Assembly: GCA_021812745.1 (NCBI GenBank)
Contig: JAKAMS010000025.1
Coordinates: 1 to 8,168, forward strand
DNA length: 8,168 bases
Direction of reading: 5' to 3'
Source: Bacteroidota bacterium
Lineage (GTDB): Bacteria; Bacteroidota; Ignavibacteria; Ignavibacteriales; Melioribacteraceae
The notes under the pieces were generated by a model that did no database searches, was not told where the DNA came from, and was given only the letters and a program-made list of their open reading frames with translations. Within the stretch, counting starts at the first letter, position 1. Every line of letters begins with the position of its first letter. Made by a program: the position numbers and the translations under genes. Below, in pieces: positions 1-6,551 of the stretch.

Positions 1-136
1 AGCTATCAGCACTTAGGAATGTTTCTCTTTGCACCCAGCAAGTTCGGTACAGGTAACCGATTGTTTCTATTCAATTGCAATTTTGAATCAGTAATGATAC
101 TTTTGATCAAGTCATTCCAAATTATATGAGTATTGG
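1..136. other. Left-edge sequence upstream of the sigma gene, unresolved
   Basis: No recognisable gene or structured RNA lies here. One plus-strand frame is open from base 1 to a TGA at 127-129 (42 codons, without a start inside the window that must be used), so this could be the 3' end of a gene lying to the left. Its translation resembles nothing I know and is short enough to be open by chance. The segment must also carry the expression signals of the sigma gene, unless that gene is co-transcribed with something upstream. Confidence 0.35.
75..105 (+). promoter_or_regulatory. Possible Bacteroidetes-style promoter for the sigma/anti-sigma operon
   Basis: TACTTTTG at 98-105 fits the TAnnTTTG -7 element known from Bacteroidetes, and a TTG at 75-77 lies 20 bases upstream, near the expected -33 position. 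The sigma gene start follows about 30 bases later. The match is short, and the only other good promoter in this window (before the MarR gene) looks like a classical TTGACA/TATAAT type, so this assignment is tentative. Confidence 0.22.
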
Positions 137-712
137 TTGAGCAAGTTTAAAGAGTTGTCAGACATAGAATTGATGCATGAGATTGCGCGGTTTGAGTCGC
201 GCGCGCTTGAAGAATTATACGACCGATATTCGCCGCTGTTATATACAATCATTAAAAAAATTTCCCCGGATCAAGTTCTTGCCGAGCAGATTCTTGTTGA
301 AGTATTTGTAATAATTTGGCGGAAGATTCAAAAATTCGATTTCAAAACCGGAAATGTTTTCAGCTGGCTTGTAACTTTAGCTCGCAACAAATCTGTTGAC
401 ACTTTGAGAAGAGAACGTTCGGCAAATTCTTTACAGCTTTATGACGACAATTATGAAGACAACTATATTCTTCCAACTTTTGCCAAAGAGATGGATAGCT
501 TAGATTTTAATACAGCATTTACAATCAAACCCAAAATCGAAAAATCTTTAGCTAAACTAACCGACACTCAAAAGTATGTTTTACACTTAGCATATTATGA
601 AGGATACACGATTGATGAAATCGCGGATAAACTCAACGTTCCGGTTGAAACGGTACGCGGAAAAGTTATGACCGCACTGCATAGTTTAAGAGATTATTTG
701 GTGGGGGAATAG
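137..712 (+). CDS. ECF-type RNA polymerase sigma factor (SigK-like, sigma-70 family)
   Basis: Directs RNA polymerase to a small regulon; predicted to be held inactive by the anti-sigma factor encoded just downstream. The 191 residues show sigma region 2 at about 22-94 (ALEELYDRYSPLLY, then VFxxIWRKIQKFD, then FSWLVTLARNKSVDTLRR), an acidic Asp/Tyr-rich linker at about 95-134, and region 4 at about 135-188 with the helix-turn-helix around GYTIDEIADKLNVPVETVRGK. Regions 1 and 3 are absent, as in ECF factors. The start is TTG: there is no in-frame ATG between the upstream TGA (104-106) and residue 13 (173), and starting at 173 would remove LSDxEL, usually conserved just before region 2. The ribosome site is weak (GAG at 128-130). 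The gene ends four bases before the anti-sigma start, so the two are surely co-transcribed. The target promoters are unknown. Confidence 0.93.
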   Translation: MSKFKELSDIELMHEIARFESRALEELYDRYSPLLYTIIKKISPDQVLAEQILVEVFVIIWRKIQKFDFKTGNVFSWLVTLARNKSVDTLRRERSANSLQLYDDNYEDNYILPTFAKEMDSLDFNTAFTIKPKIEKSLAKLTDTQKYVLHLAYYEGYTIDEIADKLNVPVETVRGKVMTALHSLRDYLVGE

Positions 713-716
713 CGCG

Positions 717-1865
717 ATGGCAGACCAAATTATACATGAGATGATAGCCGCATTCGCCGCAGGCTGTATGGATAATGAAAACTATATTCATTTTAAAGAT
801 TACTTAACGCAAGGCGGATCTTTACCGGAAGGTGAATTGGGAGAGCTGCAGAACATTGTTTCCATGATTCCAATCATTCTCGATTTGGAAAATCCAGATC
901 CCGCAATCAAAGATATGGTTGCAAAAAAATTAATAGGGATGAAGGAAGAGATAAAGACTAAAATTATTGAAGAGAAGAAAAAAACATCCGCTACGTTTAT
1001 TAAATCAAGCAGCACACCGAAACCAGATGTGGAAACAACTGATAAGCCAAAGCAAAGCAGATTAACTTTCTTGAATAAAAAACCTCCGGCTCCAACATTT
1101 CAATCTTCAACTGAGATTTCTTCCGCACCTTCTGCCGAAGAACTTCACGAGATACCTTCAACAGAAGAGTTCAAAACGGATTTATTCAAGAAGAAAGTTT
1201 CTTCTGAAGAGCCAAACAGATTAACTTCAATTCCGCCTCCGCCTCAGCAGTTAACTTCTGAGAAGAAGAAACCCGAAGACAAATTTCAGCCGGAAAAAGT
1301 TTCTTCCGGTGCCGCGGGATGGATAGCTATTCTTTTAACGCTAGTTCTTTTCACGGGTCTTGGTTATTTTTCTTATAGCTCGACAGATTCTTTGCAAAGA
1401 CAAATCAGCGATTTTAAAAATGATGTTTCTGAATTGAAGAGTAACATTGGTAAGGTAAATGATTTTATAGCAAGTTATTCATTCTTAATAGAATTTTTTA
1501 ATTACAAAGATATTACAGTTGTAAATCTTGCAAGTCCGGATCCAAACGAAAAATATTCGGCGCGTGTTCTGCTTTCTTTTAATGAAAAAGAGGGCTTGAT
1601 TCAATTTAAGAATGTTCAGCCGCTTCCTTCGAATCAGGCGTATCAAGTTTGGATTGTAAGCAAAAAGCAAAACTATTCGATAGGAACCTACCAGCCAAAA
1701 GGCGATGAATATTTGAGAATTACTCCTTTTCCCACAATACCAAAAGAACAGATTGAATCAATTCGTGTTACAGTTGAATTGAAAACCGGATCATCATCCG
1801 CTTCAGAAAAGGATTTTTTGGCAGGAACTTTAACCCCGCAAGTTGTCCGCGGAAGAGTCCGCTGA
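717..1865 (+). CDS. Membrane-anchored anti-sigma factor, RskA-like
   Basis: Predicted to bind the sigma factor encoded upstream at the inner face of the membrane. Visible parts of the 382 residues: an N-terminal helical sigma-binding region at about 1-85; a low-complexity Pro/Ser/Lys/Glu linker at about 86-198; one membrane helix at about 201-220; a short coiled-coil-like stretch at about 222-260; and an extracytoplasmic RskA C-terminal domain at about 262-372. That domain carries the family hallmarks YQVWIV at 309-314 and VTVELKTGSS near 351-360 followed by FLAG. There is no HxxxCxxC zinc motif; Cys17 is the only cysteine. ATG is preceded by GGGGGA at 703-708, inside the last codons of the sigma gene, which suggests translational coupling. 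By analogy with RskA, release would come from regulated membrane proteolysis (inferred). Its stop lies three bases from the stop of the opposing gene. Confidence 0.88.
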   Translation: MADQIIHEMIAAFAAGCMDNENYIHFKDYLTQGGSLPEGELGELQNIVSMIPIILDLENPDPAIKDMVAKKLIGMKEEIKTKIIEEKKKTSATFIKSSSTPKPDVETTDKPKQSRLTFLNKKPPAPTFQSSTEISSAPSAEELHEIPSTEEFKTDLFKKKVSSEEPNRLTSIPPPPQQLTSEKKKPEDKFQPEKVSSGAAGWIAILLTLVLFTGLGYFSYSSTDSLQRQISDFKNDVSELKSNIGKVNDFIASYSFLIEFFNYKDITVVNLASPDPNEKYSARVLLSFNEKEGLIQFKNVQPLPSNQAYQVWIVSKKQNYSIGTYQPKGDEYLRITPFPTIPKEQIESIRVTVELKTGSSSASEKDFLAGTLTPQVVRGRVR

Positions 1866-1868
1866 GAA

Positions 1869-2372
1869 TTATTTCTTTCTATTTATAAAAACACCGATTC
1901 CCAACACAATCAGAATTACTGGCCAGAAAACTTCAACAATGTTTCCAACTTTATTGGCAGTCTCAAACAGTCCGAGGTTTTTAAAAAAAGTAACGGATAA
2001 GTAGCTCAATAGAATCAATATCAAGGATGAGAGGAAAAAAACTTTTTCTTTCATGTTCTCGATAAACAAAAGCATTAACACCGTTCCGCTTGCAAATAGA
2101 ATTGATACAAAAATAATTCCGCGTGTATCAAGAATCTCGAAATATGATTTTACTAGAAGAACAACGCTAACGCAAAATAAAATTGTAGCCCAGACTAATT
2201 TATCTCTCTTTCCGTTTTCTAAAGAGAAATAAGCGGTGGGTAGCGAGTAAAATATAATTGCGCTGCCAAGTATCTGTTCATCGGGCATAGAGATAACGTT
2301 CAAAAAATTTAGCAGTGATAAAAAACCCGCAAGAAAAAAACTTATTCCTAGAACAAACCGGTTGTTATTCAA
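1869..2372 (-). CDS. Small multi-spanning membrane protein, possibly LiaF/LiaI-like transmembrane region
   Basis: The 167-residue product from the preferred start is mostly hydrophobic, with about five or six likely membrane helices, and ends in a run (VFWPVILIVLGIGVFINRKK) that resembles the W-P-hydrophobic-G-L-G ends of LiaF-type transmembrane domains. The start proposed here is TTG at 2370-2372, which overlaps the stop codon of the PspC gene in the string TTGAATAA and begins a natural N-terminus (NNNRFVLGISFF). An in-frame ATG at 2436-2438 would add 22 residues but overlap the PspC coding region by 74 bases, so I consider it less likely. It is surely translated downstream of the PspC gene. 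Its function is unknown; location next to PspC suggests an envelope-stress role. No soluble domain is present. Confidence 0.72.
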   Translation of the reverse strand: MNNNRFVLGISFFLAGFLSLLNFLNVISMPDEQILGSAIIFYSLPTAYFSLENGKRDKLVWATILFCVSVVLLVKSYFEILDTRGIIFVSILFASGTVLMLLFIENMKEKVFFLSSLILILLSYLSVTFFKNLGLFETANKVGNIVEVFWPVILIVLGIGVFINRKK

Positions 2373-3063
2373 ATTTCTGTTCCGTTTCGTAGAAAGTAAA
2401 TAAACTGAAATAAATATAAACGATGGAGAAAATCCCAAGCGTTAAAAGTGTTGCAAGAATAAAAATAATTCGTAAAGCGGAAGAATCAACGTTTAAATAT
2501 CTGCTCAAACCGCCGCAAACTCCCATGATTTTTCTATCGGTTCGAGAGCGTGAGAAACTATCCGGAGTCTGAAAACCAGACTCACTAAATACCGCAACTT
2601 TTGTTCTTAATAAAATAATTCCCAATGCCATTGAAACGAACGGGAAAACAAAATCATTTGGAAGTATAAAAATTCTTTCACTGCTCCTAAAACCTATGTA
2701 AACAAGCGCGAAGTATATTCCGGCAAGAATTAATAAACCGCTTAGAACAGTCATGAAATTTTCTTTTTGCTGTGAATATATTTCATCGTCTGTTAATTGT
2801 TTTGGCTTTTGTTCGACAGGTAAAAGCAGAGTTGTAATTATATACGCCACTGCGCCCCATCCGCCAAGAAGAAGAGTCAGCAAAGCAATTATGCGAATGG
2901 TTGCCGTATCCATTTTTAAATATTCTGCAATACCGGAACAAACACCGGCAATCACAACATTGCTTTTTGAGCGCTGCAGTTTTTTTAAAGGAATTGGCGA
3001 TGGCTCATTTGCCATCTGATCAAAAAAATTTTGTTCGTTAGAATTTTTTTCTTCTTCAAGCAT
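2365..3063 (-). CDS. Tandem PspC-domain membrane protein
   Basis: PspC domains are membrane modules of the phage-shock/envelope-stress response. This 232-residue protein has two: the first at about 28-84, with the signature GVCSGIAEYL at 40-49 and a following membrane helix, and the second at about 175-222, with GVCGGLSRYL at 181-190 and another helix. Between them lie two further hydrophobic segments (about 103-124 and 132-153). The N-terminal 25 residues are acidic and Asn-rich and probably cytoplasmic. The ATG has no clear Shine-Dalgarno sequence. The gene lies 144 bases downstream of arginase on the same strand, too far to assume co-transcription, and overlaps the next gene by eight bases. 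A typical PspC is about 120 residues with one domain; fused or repeated PspC domains are seen in Bacteroidota-like genomes. No pspA or pspB homologue is in the window. Confidence 0.87.
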   Translation of the reverse strand: MLEEEKNSNEQNFFDQMANEPSPIPLKKLQRSKSNVVIAGVCSGIAEYLKMDTATIRIIALLTLLLGGWGAVAYIITTLLLPVEQKPKQLTDDEIYSQQKENFMTVLSGLLILAGIYFALVYIGFRSSERIFILPNDFVFPFVSMALGIILLRTKVAVFSESGFQTPDSFSRSRTDRKIMGVCGGLSRYLNVDSSALRIIFILATLLTLGIFSIVYIYFSLFTFYETEQKFE

Positions 3064-3207
3064 TGGAATTTATTTCTCTATCAATTCTATTGTGATTCCA
3101 TAATTAAATTATTAGTAAAGCTTAACAGTCTTTCTCTATCGAAAAGAGATCTTAATTCGAATATATAAATTTATGTTTAGGCGAACAATAAATTAGACGG
3201 CAATGAT
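3064..3207. other. AT-rich gap between arginase and the PspC gene
   Basis: This 144-base gap separates two minus-strand genes and should hold the 3' end of the arginase transcript and the promoter of the PspC/membrane-protein pair. It contains a perfect 10-base palindrome, ATAAATTTAT, at 3165-3174 and a weak imperfect stem (TCTCT 3133-3137 with AGAGA 3145-3149). Neither is followed on the minus strand by a T-run typical of an intrinsic terminator. I could not identify a convincing promoter. Confidence 0.4.
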
Positions 3208-4134
3208 TTACAAAATCCGCAAACCCATACTTGAGGCAACCAATTCTGCGGTAATCTCAGCACTTCTGTTGCGTGTATCAAGAATGGGATTAACTTCTGC
3301 AACCTCCAGAGACGACATGCATCCGCATTCGGCTATCGTTTCCATTAACAAATGCGCCTCGCGGTAACTCAATCCGCCGCTAACAGGAGTTCCAACGCCG
3401 GGCGCTTCAGATGGATCAATACTGTCAACATCAAAACTGACATGTATATGCTGAACGCGCGATTTATAATCTCTTAAAATTTTATTTATAATAAAATTTA
3501 TTCCTTTGCGGTCAATCTCTGTCATAGTATAAACTTTTAAGCCAAGCCGTTTGATGGTTTCTCGCTCTTCATTATCCAAACTTCTGATTCCAATGAATGT
3601 AACATTCTCTGGCTTTACTTTTGGCGAGAGTCCGTGAATTTTAGTCAATAATTTATTTCCTAAACCAAGCGATGCGGCAACGCTCATTCCGTGAATATTT
3701 CCCGAAGGGGTTGTTTCTTCCGTATTCATATCCGCATGCGCGTCAATCCAGATCAAACCGAGTTCATGTTTTTTCTTCTTGCAAAACGAAGCAATGCCCG
3801 CAAGAGTTCCGATTGCCATTGAATGATCTCCTCCCATACATAGGGGAAAATGATTTTGTTCAAGAGATTTTTCAACACGCCGCGCAAGCAGTTCGCATGT
3901 TCTAACAATTTCGCTAAGATATTTCAATTTGGGGTTTTTAATTGTCTGTAATTCTTGATTGCGTATAAATAGGTCGCCAAGGTCTTCAACGGTATAACCC
4001 AGATTTTCCAAGCGCTGTTTTATGTTTGCAATACGAAGTGCTGACGGTCCCATATCCACACCGCGCCGACCGGCGCCAAGATCCATCGGAAATCCAATTA
4101 GGTCAACATATTTACTCGGTAAAACGGTTCTCAT
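3208..4134 (-). CDS. rocF: Arginase (ureohydrolase family)
   Basis: Cleaves L-arginine to L-ornithine and urea with a two-manganese centre in the cytoplasm. From ATG 4134 the product has 308 residues, the usual arginase length. All expected metal ligands are visible: His104 in GGDHS, Asp131/His133/Asp135 in DAHADMN, and Asp235/Asp237 in SFDVDSIDP. Substrate-binding positions of animal arginase are matched by Asn137, Ser144, His148, Asp187, Glu190, Thr249 (GVGTPV) and Glu280 (EVAEVNP). The TTPSGNIHGM stretch favours arginase over agmatinase or formimidoylglutamase. An in-frame ATG at 4212 would add 26 residues, but that extension is unlike the family and would run into the divergent permease region; the core begins right after 4134. 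No urease or ornithine-using gene is in the window, so its pathway partner is not visible. The permease is transcribed away from it. Confidence 0.9.
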   Translation of the reverse strand: MRTVLPSKYVDLIGFPMDLGAGRRGVDMGPSALRIANIKQRLENLGYTVEDLGDLFIRNQELQTIKNPKLKYLSEIVRTCELLARRVEKSLEQNHFPLCMGGDHSMAIGTLAGIASFCKKKKHELGLIWIDAHADMNTEETTPSGNIHGMSVAASLGLGNKLLTKIHGLSPKVKPENVTFIGIRSLDNEERETIKRLGLKVYTMTEIDRKGINFIINKILRDYKSRVQHIHVSFDVDSIDPSEAPGVGTPVSGGLSYREAHLLMETIAECGCMSSLEVAEVNPILDTRNRSAEITAELVASSMGLRIL

Positions 4135-4203
4135 ACGGTTTTCCCATCTTAATGTGTAGAGCAATCTAATAAATAAATTGCAATGATTTTCTGGAAAGAT
4201 AAA

Positions 4204-4235
4204 CACGTGCAACTGCTAATCTATTCGTTTATATT
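4204..4235 (+). promoter_or_regulatory. Possible promoter for the permease gene
   Basis: TATATT at 4230-4235 matches five of six bases of the -10 consensus. GTGCAA at 4207-4212, 17 bases upstream, is only a half-match to -35. The predicted start of transcription would be near 4242, leaving a leader of about 55 bases. The -10 lies in the left arm of the inverted repeat at 4228-4251, which would suit repression. No purine-riboswitch fold is evident in this short leader. Confidence 0.3.
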
Positions 4236-4251
4236 TCAAGAAGAATATAAA
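4228..4251. repeat. Inverted repeat in the arginase/permease divergent gap, candidate operator
   Basis: TTTATATT (4228-4235) and AATATAAA (4244-4251) are perfect eight-base inverted arms around an eight-base spacer. The element lies between two divergent genes and overlaps the best -10 candidate for the permease. It may be an operator for a dimeric regulator; because it is purely A/T in an AT-rich gap, chance is a real alternative. Confidence 0.4.
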
Positions 4252-4287
4252 ACATTTTATTTCTCCCCCGTTCAATCTAATCATGAT

Positions 4288-4291
4288 GAGG
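4288..4291 (+). promoter_or_regulatory. Ribosome binding site fixing the permease start
   Basis: GAGG at 4288-4291 lies five bases before ATG 4297. It supports that start over an in-frame ATG at 4183, which would add 38 residues unlike the family. Confidence 0.55.
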
Positions 4292-4296
4292 TTAAT

Positions 4297-5598
4297 ATGA
4301 TTAAGAAATATTTTCTTCTAGACGAACTTGGCACTACAATTAAACAAGAAATTCTTGCAGGCGGAACAACCTTTGTAACGATGGCGTACATCATCATAGT
4401 CAATCCAAAAATTTTAGAAGCTGCGGGAATGCCGTTTGGCGCTTCGATGGCGGCAACAATTTTAAGCGCATTCTTTGGAACATTGATAATGGGCGTTTAT
4501 GCCAAAAGACCATTCGCAATTGCGCCTTATATGGGAGAGAATGCTTTTGTTGCTTACACTGTTGTTAATGTTTTGCATTACAGTTGGCAAACGGCGCTCG
4601 GCGCAATTTTTATAGGTGGAGTTTTGTTCACTCTTCTAACTTTGTTAAATATTAGAAGCTGGCTTGCTAATGCAATTCCCGAAAGTTTGAAAATAGCTTT
4701 TGCTGCCGGCATCGGATTGTTTTTAACCTTTATCGGATTGAATGAAACCGGAATTGTGAAATTAGGAGTTTCCGGTGCCCCGGTACATGTCGGAAATTTT
4801 CATGAACCGTCCGTGCTGCTTGGAATATTCGCTTTTCTTTTCATTGGCGTTTTAATGATTAAAAAAATCCATGGATCAATTCTAATCGGAATTCTTCTCA
4901 CAACTTTGCTCGGATTTTTATTCGGTGTAACAAAATTTCCGTCTGAATGGGTTAGTATGCCGCCGGATATTCGTCCTGTACTTTTTCAACTGGATATTCT
5001 TGGCGCACTAAGCTGGGGATTCTTTTCTGTAATTCTGGTTGTCTTTGTAATGGACTTTGTAGATACGATGGGAACGTTGCTTGGTCTTGGTTATAAGGCA
5101 AAGATGCTGGATGAAAAAGGAAACTTGCCAGATATAGAAAAACCAATGCTGGCAGATGCGCTTGCAACAGTATTCGGCGCACTCTGCGGAACAACAACAA
5201 CAGGTGCTTATATTGAGTCTGCTGCGGGAATTGAAGCGGGAGGTAAATCCGGTTTGACGGCAGTTGTAACAGCAATTTTATTTTTATGTGCATTATTCTT
5301 TGCGCCTCTCTTCGCAGCTATACCGCCTTACGCTTATGGTGCGGCGTTAATAATAGTCGGTCTGTTGATGATCTCTCCGGTATCGCATCTCAAGTATGAT
5401 GATCTCGCCGAGACAATTCCGGTTTTTATTACAATGACGTTAATGAGTTTTACTTTCAATCTTGGAATTGGTATGACGGCGGGATTTGTAGTTTATCCGT
5501 TAACAATTATGGTTGCCGGAAGAATAAAAACAGTTAGTGCCGGCATGTGGGTTCTGTTTTGCTTTTCGGTTTTGTTCTACATCTTTTATCCGTATTAA
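4297..5598 (+). CDS. NCS2-family nucleobase permease, AzgA/PbuG type
   Basis: Inner-membrane symporter predicted to import purine bases (adenine, guanine or hypoxanthine). The 433-residue length and about 12-14 hydrophobic segments fit the AzgA branch. Visible family motifs: LAGGTTFVTMAYIIIVNP near the N-terminus (20-37), APYMGENAF at 76-84, SWQTALGAIFIGG at 97-109, IPESLKIAFAAGIGLFLTFIGL at about 128-149, the acidic VDTMGTLLG at 255-263, and GTTTTGAYIESAAG at 298-311 in the substrate region. Two of these differ from the common AzgA wording (MGLNAF and GTSTVTSYIES), so this is a divergent subgroup and the exact substrate is uncertain. The start at 4297 is supported by GAGG five bases upstream and by the family N-terminus. 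It is divergent from arginase; the OsmC gene follows after 82 bases with its own strong ribosome site. Confidence 0.9.
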   Translation: MIKKYFLLDELGTTIKQEILAGGTTFVTMAYIIIVNPKILEAAGMPFGASMAATILSAFFGTLIMGVYAKRPFAIAPYMGENAFVAYTVVNVLHYSWQTALGAIFIGGVLFTLLTLLNIRSWLANAIPESLKIAFAAGIGLFLTFIGLNETGIVKLGVSGAPVHVGNFHEPSVLLGIFAFLFIGVLMIKKIHGSILIGILLTTLLGFLFGVTKFPSEWVSMPPDIRPVLFQLDILGALSWGFFSVILVVFVMDFVDTMGTLLGLGYKAKMLDEKGNLPDIEKPMLADALATVFGALCGTTTTGAYIESAAGIEAGGKSGLTAVVTAILFLCALFFAPLFAAIPPYAYGAALIIVGLLMISPVSHLKYDDLAETIPVFITMTLMSFTFNLGIGMTAGFVVYPLTIMVAGRIKTVSAGMWVLFCFSVLFYIFYPY

Positions 5599-5680
5599 TA
5601 ATTGATTTCTATAACGGAATCCTTTGTTGAATATGTTCATCTAATAAACAGTTTAAAAAAATAAACAAGAGGATTATTTA

Positions 5681-6109
5681 ATGGCGACCAAGAAAGCATA
5701 TGTAAAGCAGATTAAAGGCGTAACATTTATGGGTAAAACCGATTCCAATCATTGGGTGCCTATGGATGGACCTGAAAGTTTTGGCGGAAGTGATGCCGGT
5801 ACACGTCCTAAAGAATTAATATTGCTTGCGCTTGCCGGATGTACGGGAAGCGATGTTGCGGTTATTCTGCAGAAGAAAAAAATAAATCTCGGTGGTTTTG
5901 AGATTAATATCTCCGCCGATGTTCAAGAAACGCATCCTCAAGTTTTTACTAAGATTCAATTGGAATATGTTTTCTACGGCGACAACATTCCCAAAGAAGC
6001 TGTTGAAAGAGCAATTGAACTTTCACAAAATACATATTGCAGTGTTACAGCAATGCTTAAAAACTCGGTTGAAATTATTCATTCTTATAGAATAGAAAAT
6101 TCAAAATAG
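5681..6109 (+). CDS. OsmC-family protein (peroxide-reducing type fold)
   Basis: OsmC/Ohr proteins are small cytosolic homodimers that reduce organic hydroperoxides using two cysteines. This 142-residue protein has both: Cys54 in LALAGCTGSDV and Cys120 in NTYCSVTAML, plus Arg42 upstream of the first, where the family often has an arginine near the active site. The GPESFGGSDAGTRPKELILLALAGC block is typical of the YhfA-like OsmC subgroup, not of true Ohr, so substrate and physiological role are less certain. ATG is preceded by a good ribosome site, AAGAGGA at 5667-5673. It lies 82 bases after the permease gene; no promoter or terminator is clear in that gap, so read-through from the permease is possible. 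It converges with the DUF2203 gene across 50 bases. Confidence 0.9.
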   Translation: MATKKAYVKQIKGVTFMGKTDSNHWVPMDGPESFGGSDAGTRPKELILLALAGCTGSDVAVILQKKKINLGGFEINISADVQETHPQVFTKIQLEYVFYGDNIPKEAVERAIELSQNTYCSVTAMLKNSVEIIHSYRIENSK

Positions 6110-6159
6110 TTGATTGTAGTAAGGTAAATTTTTGTTTTGCGGCGGTGTTGAATCTTGGA

Positions 6160-6540
6160 TTAAAAATATTCTTCGGGAATCGGTTTTCTTCCGGCAAATC
6201 CATCTTCGAGACCGTGATAGAACCGTATAGAATCTTCATCGCTGCGCCAGCATAACAAAACGTCCTCGCCGTCAATCACAGATGGAAAATCAACAAGCCC
6301 TATCTGGAAATTCCAATCCTTAAAGGAACAGCCAATCTCATCTAGTTCTCTAATGAATGAATCAATCTGCAAAACAAGCAGCTGAATATCCTCGTTGTCT
6401 TCAATTTTTCCATTTAGAGACTCCGAAATTGTTTTAATTTGGAATGCATTATTCAAAATGTCGCGTACAATCTGTTTAACTAAAGGAAGTGTTTTTTGCG
6501 CTTCGTTCGGGCTAAAATATTTTACTTCGGTCTGTGCCAT
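6160..6540 (-). CDS. DUF2203 domain protein, function unknown
   Basis: The 126 residues match the small DUF2203 family along their whole length: an N-terminal helical part with the entry motif YFSPNEAQKTLPLVKQIV (8-25), a further helix at about 50-70, and the C-terminal signature GLVDFP (81-86), VLLCWR (94-99) and FYHGLEDGFAGRKP (107-120). The family has no known biochemical role that I can name. The protein looks soluble, with no signal peptide or membrane helix. ATG 6540 is the family-like start, with a purine-rich but weak ribosome site (GGAAAAAG). It is divergent from the MarR gene (143-base gap) and convergent with the OsmC gene. Confidence 0.88.
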   Translation of the reverse strand: MAQTEVKYFSPNEAQKTLPLVKQIVRDILNNAFQIKTISESLNGKIEDNEDIQLLVLQIDSFIRELDEIGCSFKDWNFQIGLVDFPSVIDGEDVLLCWRSDEDSIRFYHGLEDGFAGRKPIPEEYF

Positions 6541-6551
6541 TCTTTTTCCGG

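Noticed and set aside
1849..1862. GCGGA-AGAG-TCCGC hairpin at the end of the anti-sigma gene as an intrinsic terminator
   Set aside because: The five-base stem lies before the stop codon and is followed by TGAGAATTA, not by a T-run; too weak to annotate as a terminator.
2753..3019. Plus-strand 88-residue open frame opposite the PspC gene
   Set aside because: Antisense shadow of a gene with two clear PspC domains; no ribosome site or family resemblance.
3165..3174. ATAAATTTAT palindrome before the PspC gene as an operator
   Set aside because: Short, purely A/T and in an AT-rich gap, with no second copy or clear promoter nearby; chance is the simpler explanation.
4135..4212. Arginase starting at ATG 4212 (26 extra residues)
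   Set aside because: The extension is Phe/Leu-rich, unlike any arginase N-terminus, and lies in the divergent regulatory gap; ATG 4134 gives the usual length.
4183..4296. Permease starting at ATG 4183 (38 extra residues)
   Set aside because: The extension is unlike the family, contains the candidate promoter and repeat, and ATG 4297 has a GAGG ribosome site.
4242..4296. Purine riboswitch in the permease leader
   Set aside because: The leader is too short and AT-rich for the three-way junction, and the conserved loop bases are not present.
4952..5293. Minus-strand 113-residue open frame inside the permease gene
   Set aside because: Shadow of a strongly supported membrane-transporter gene; its translation is compositionally odd and has no recognisable family.
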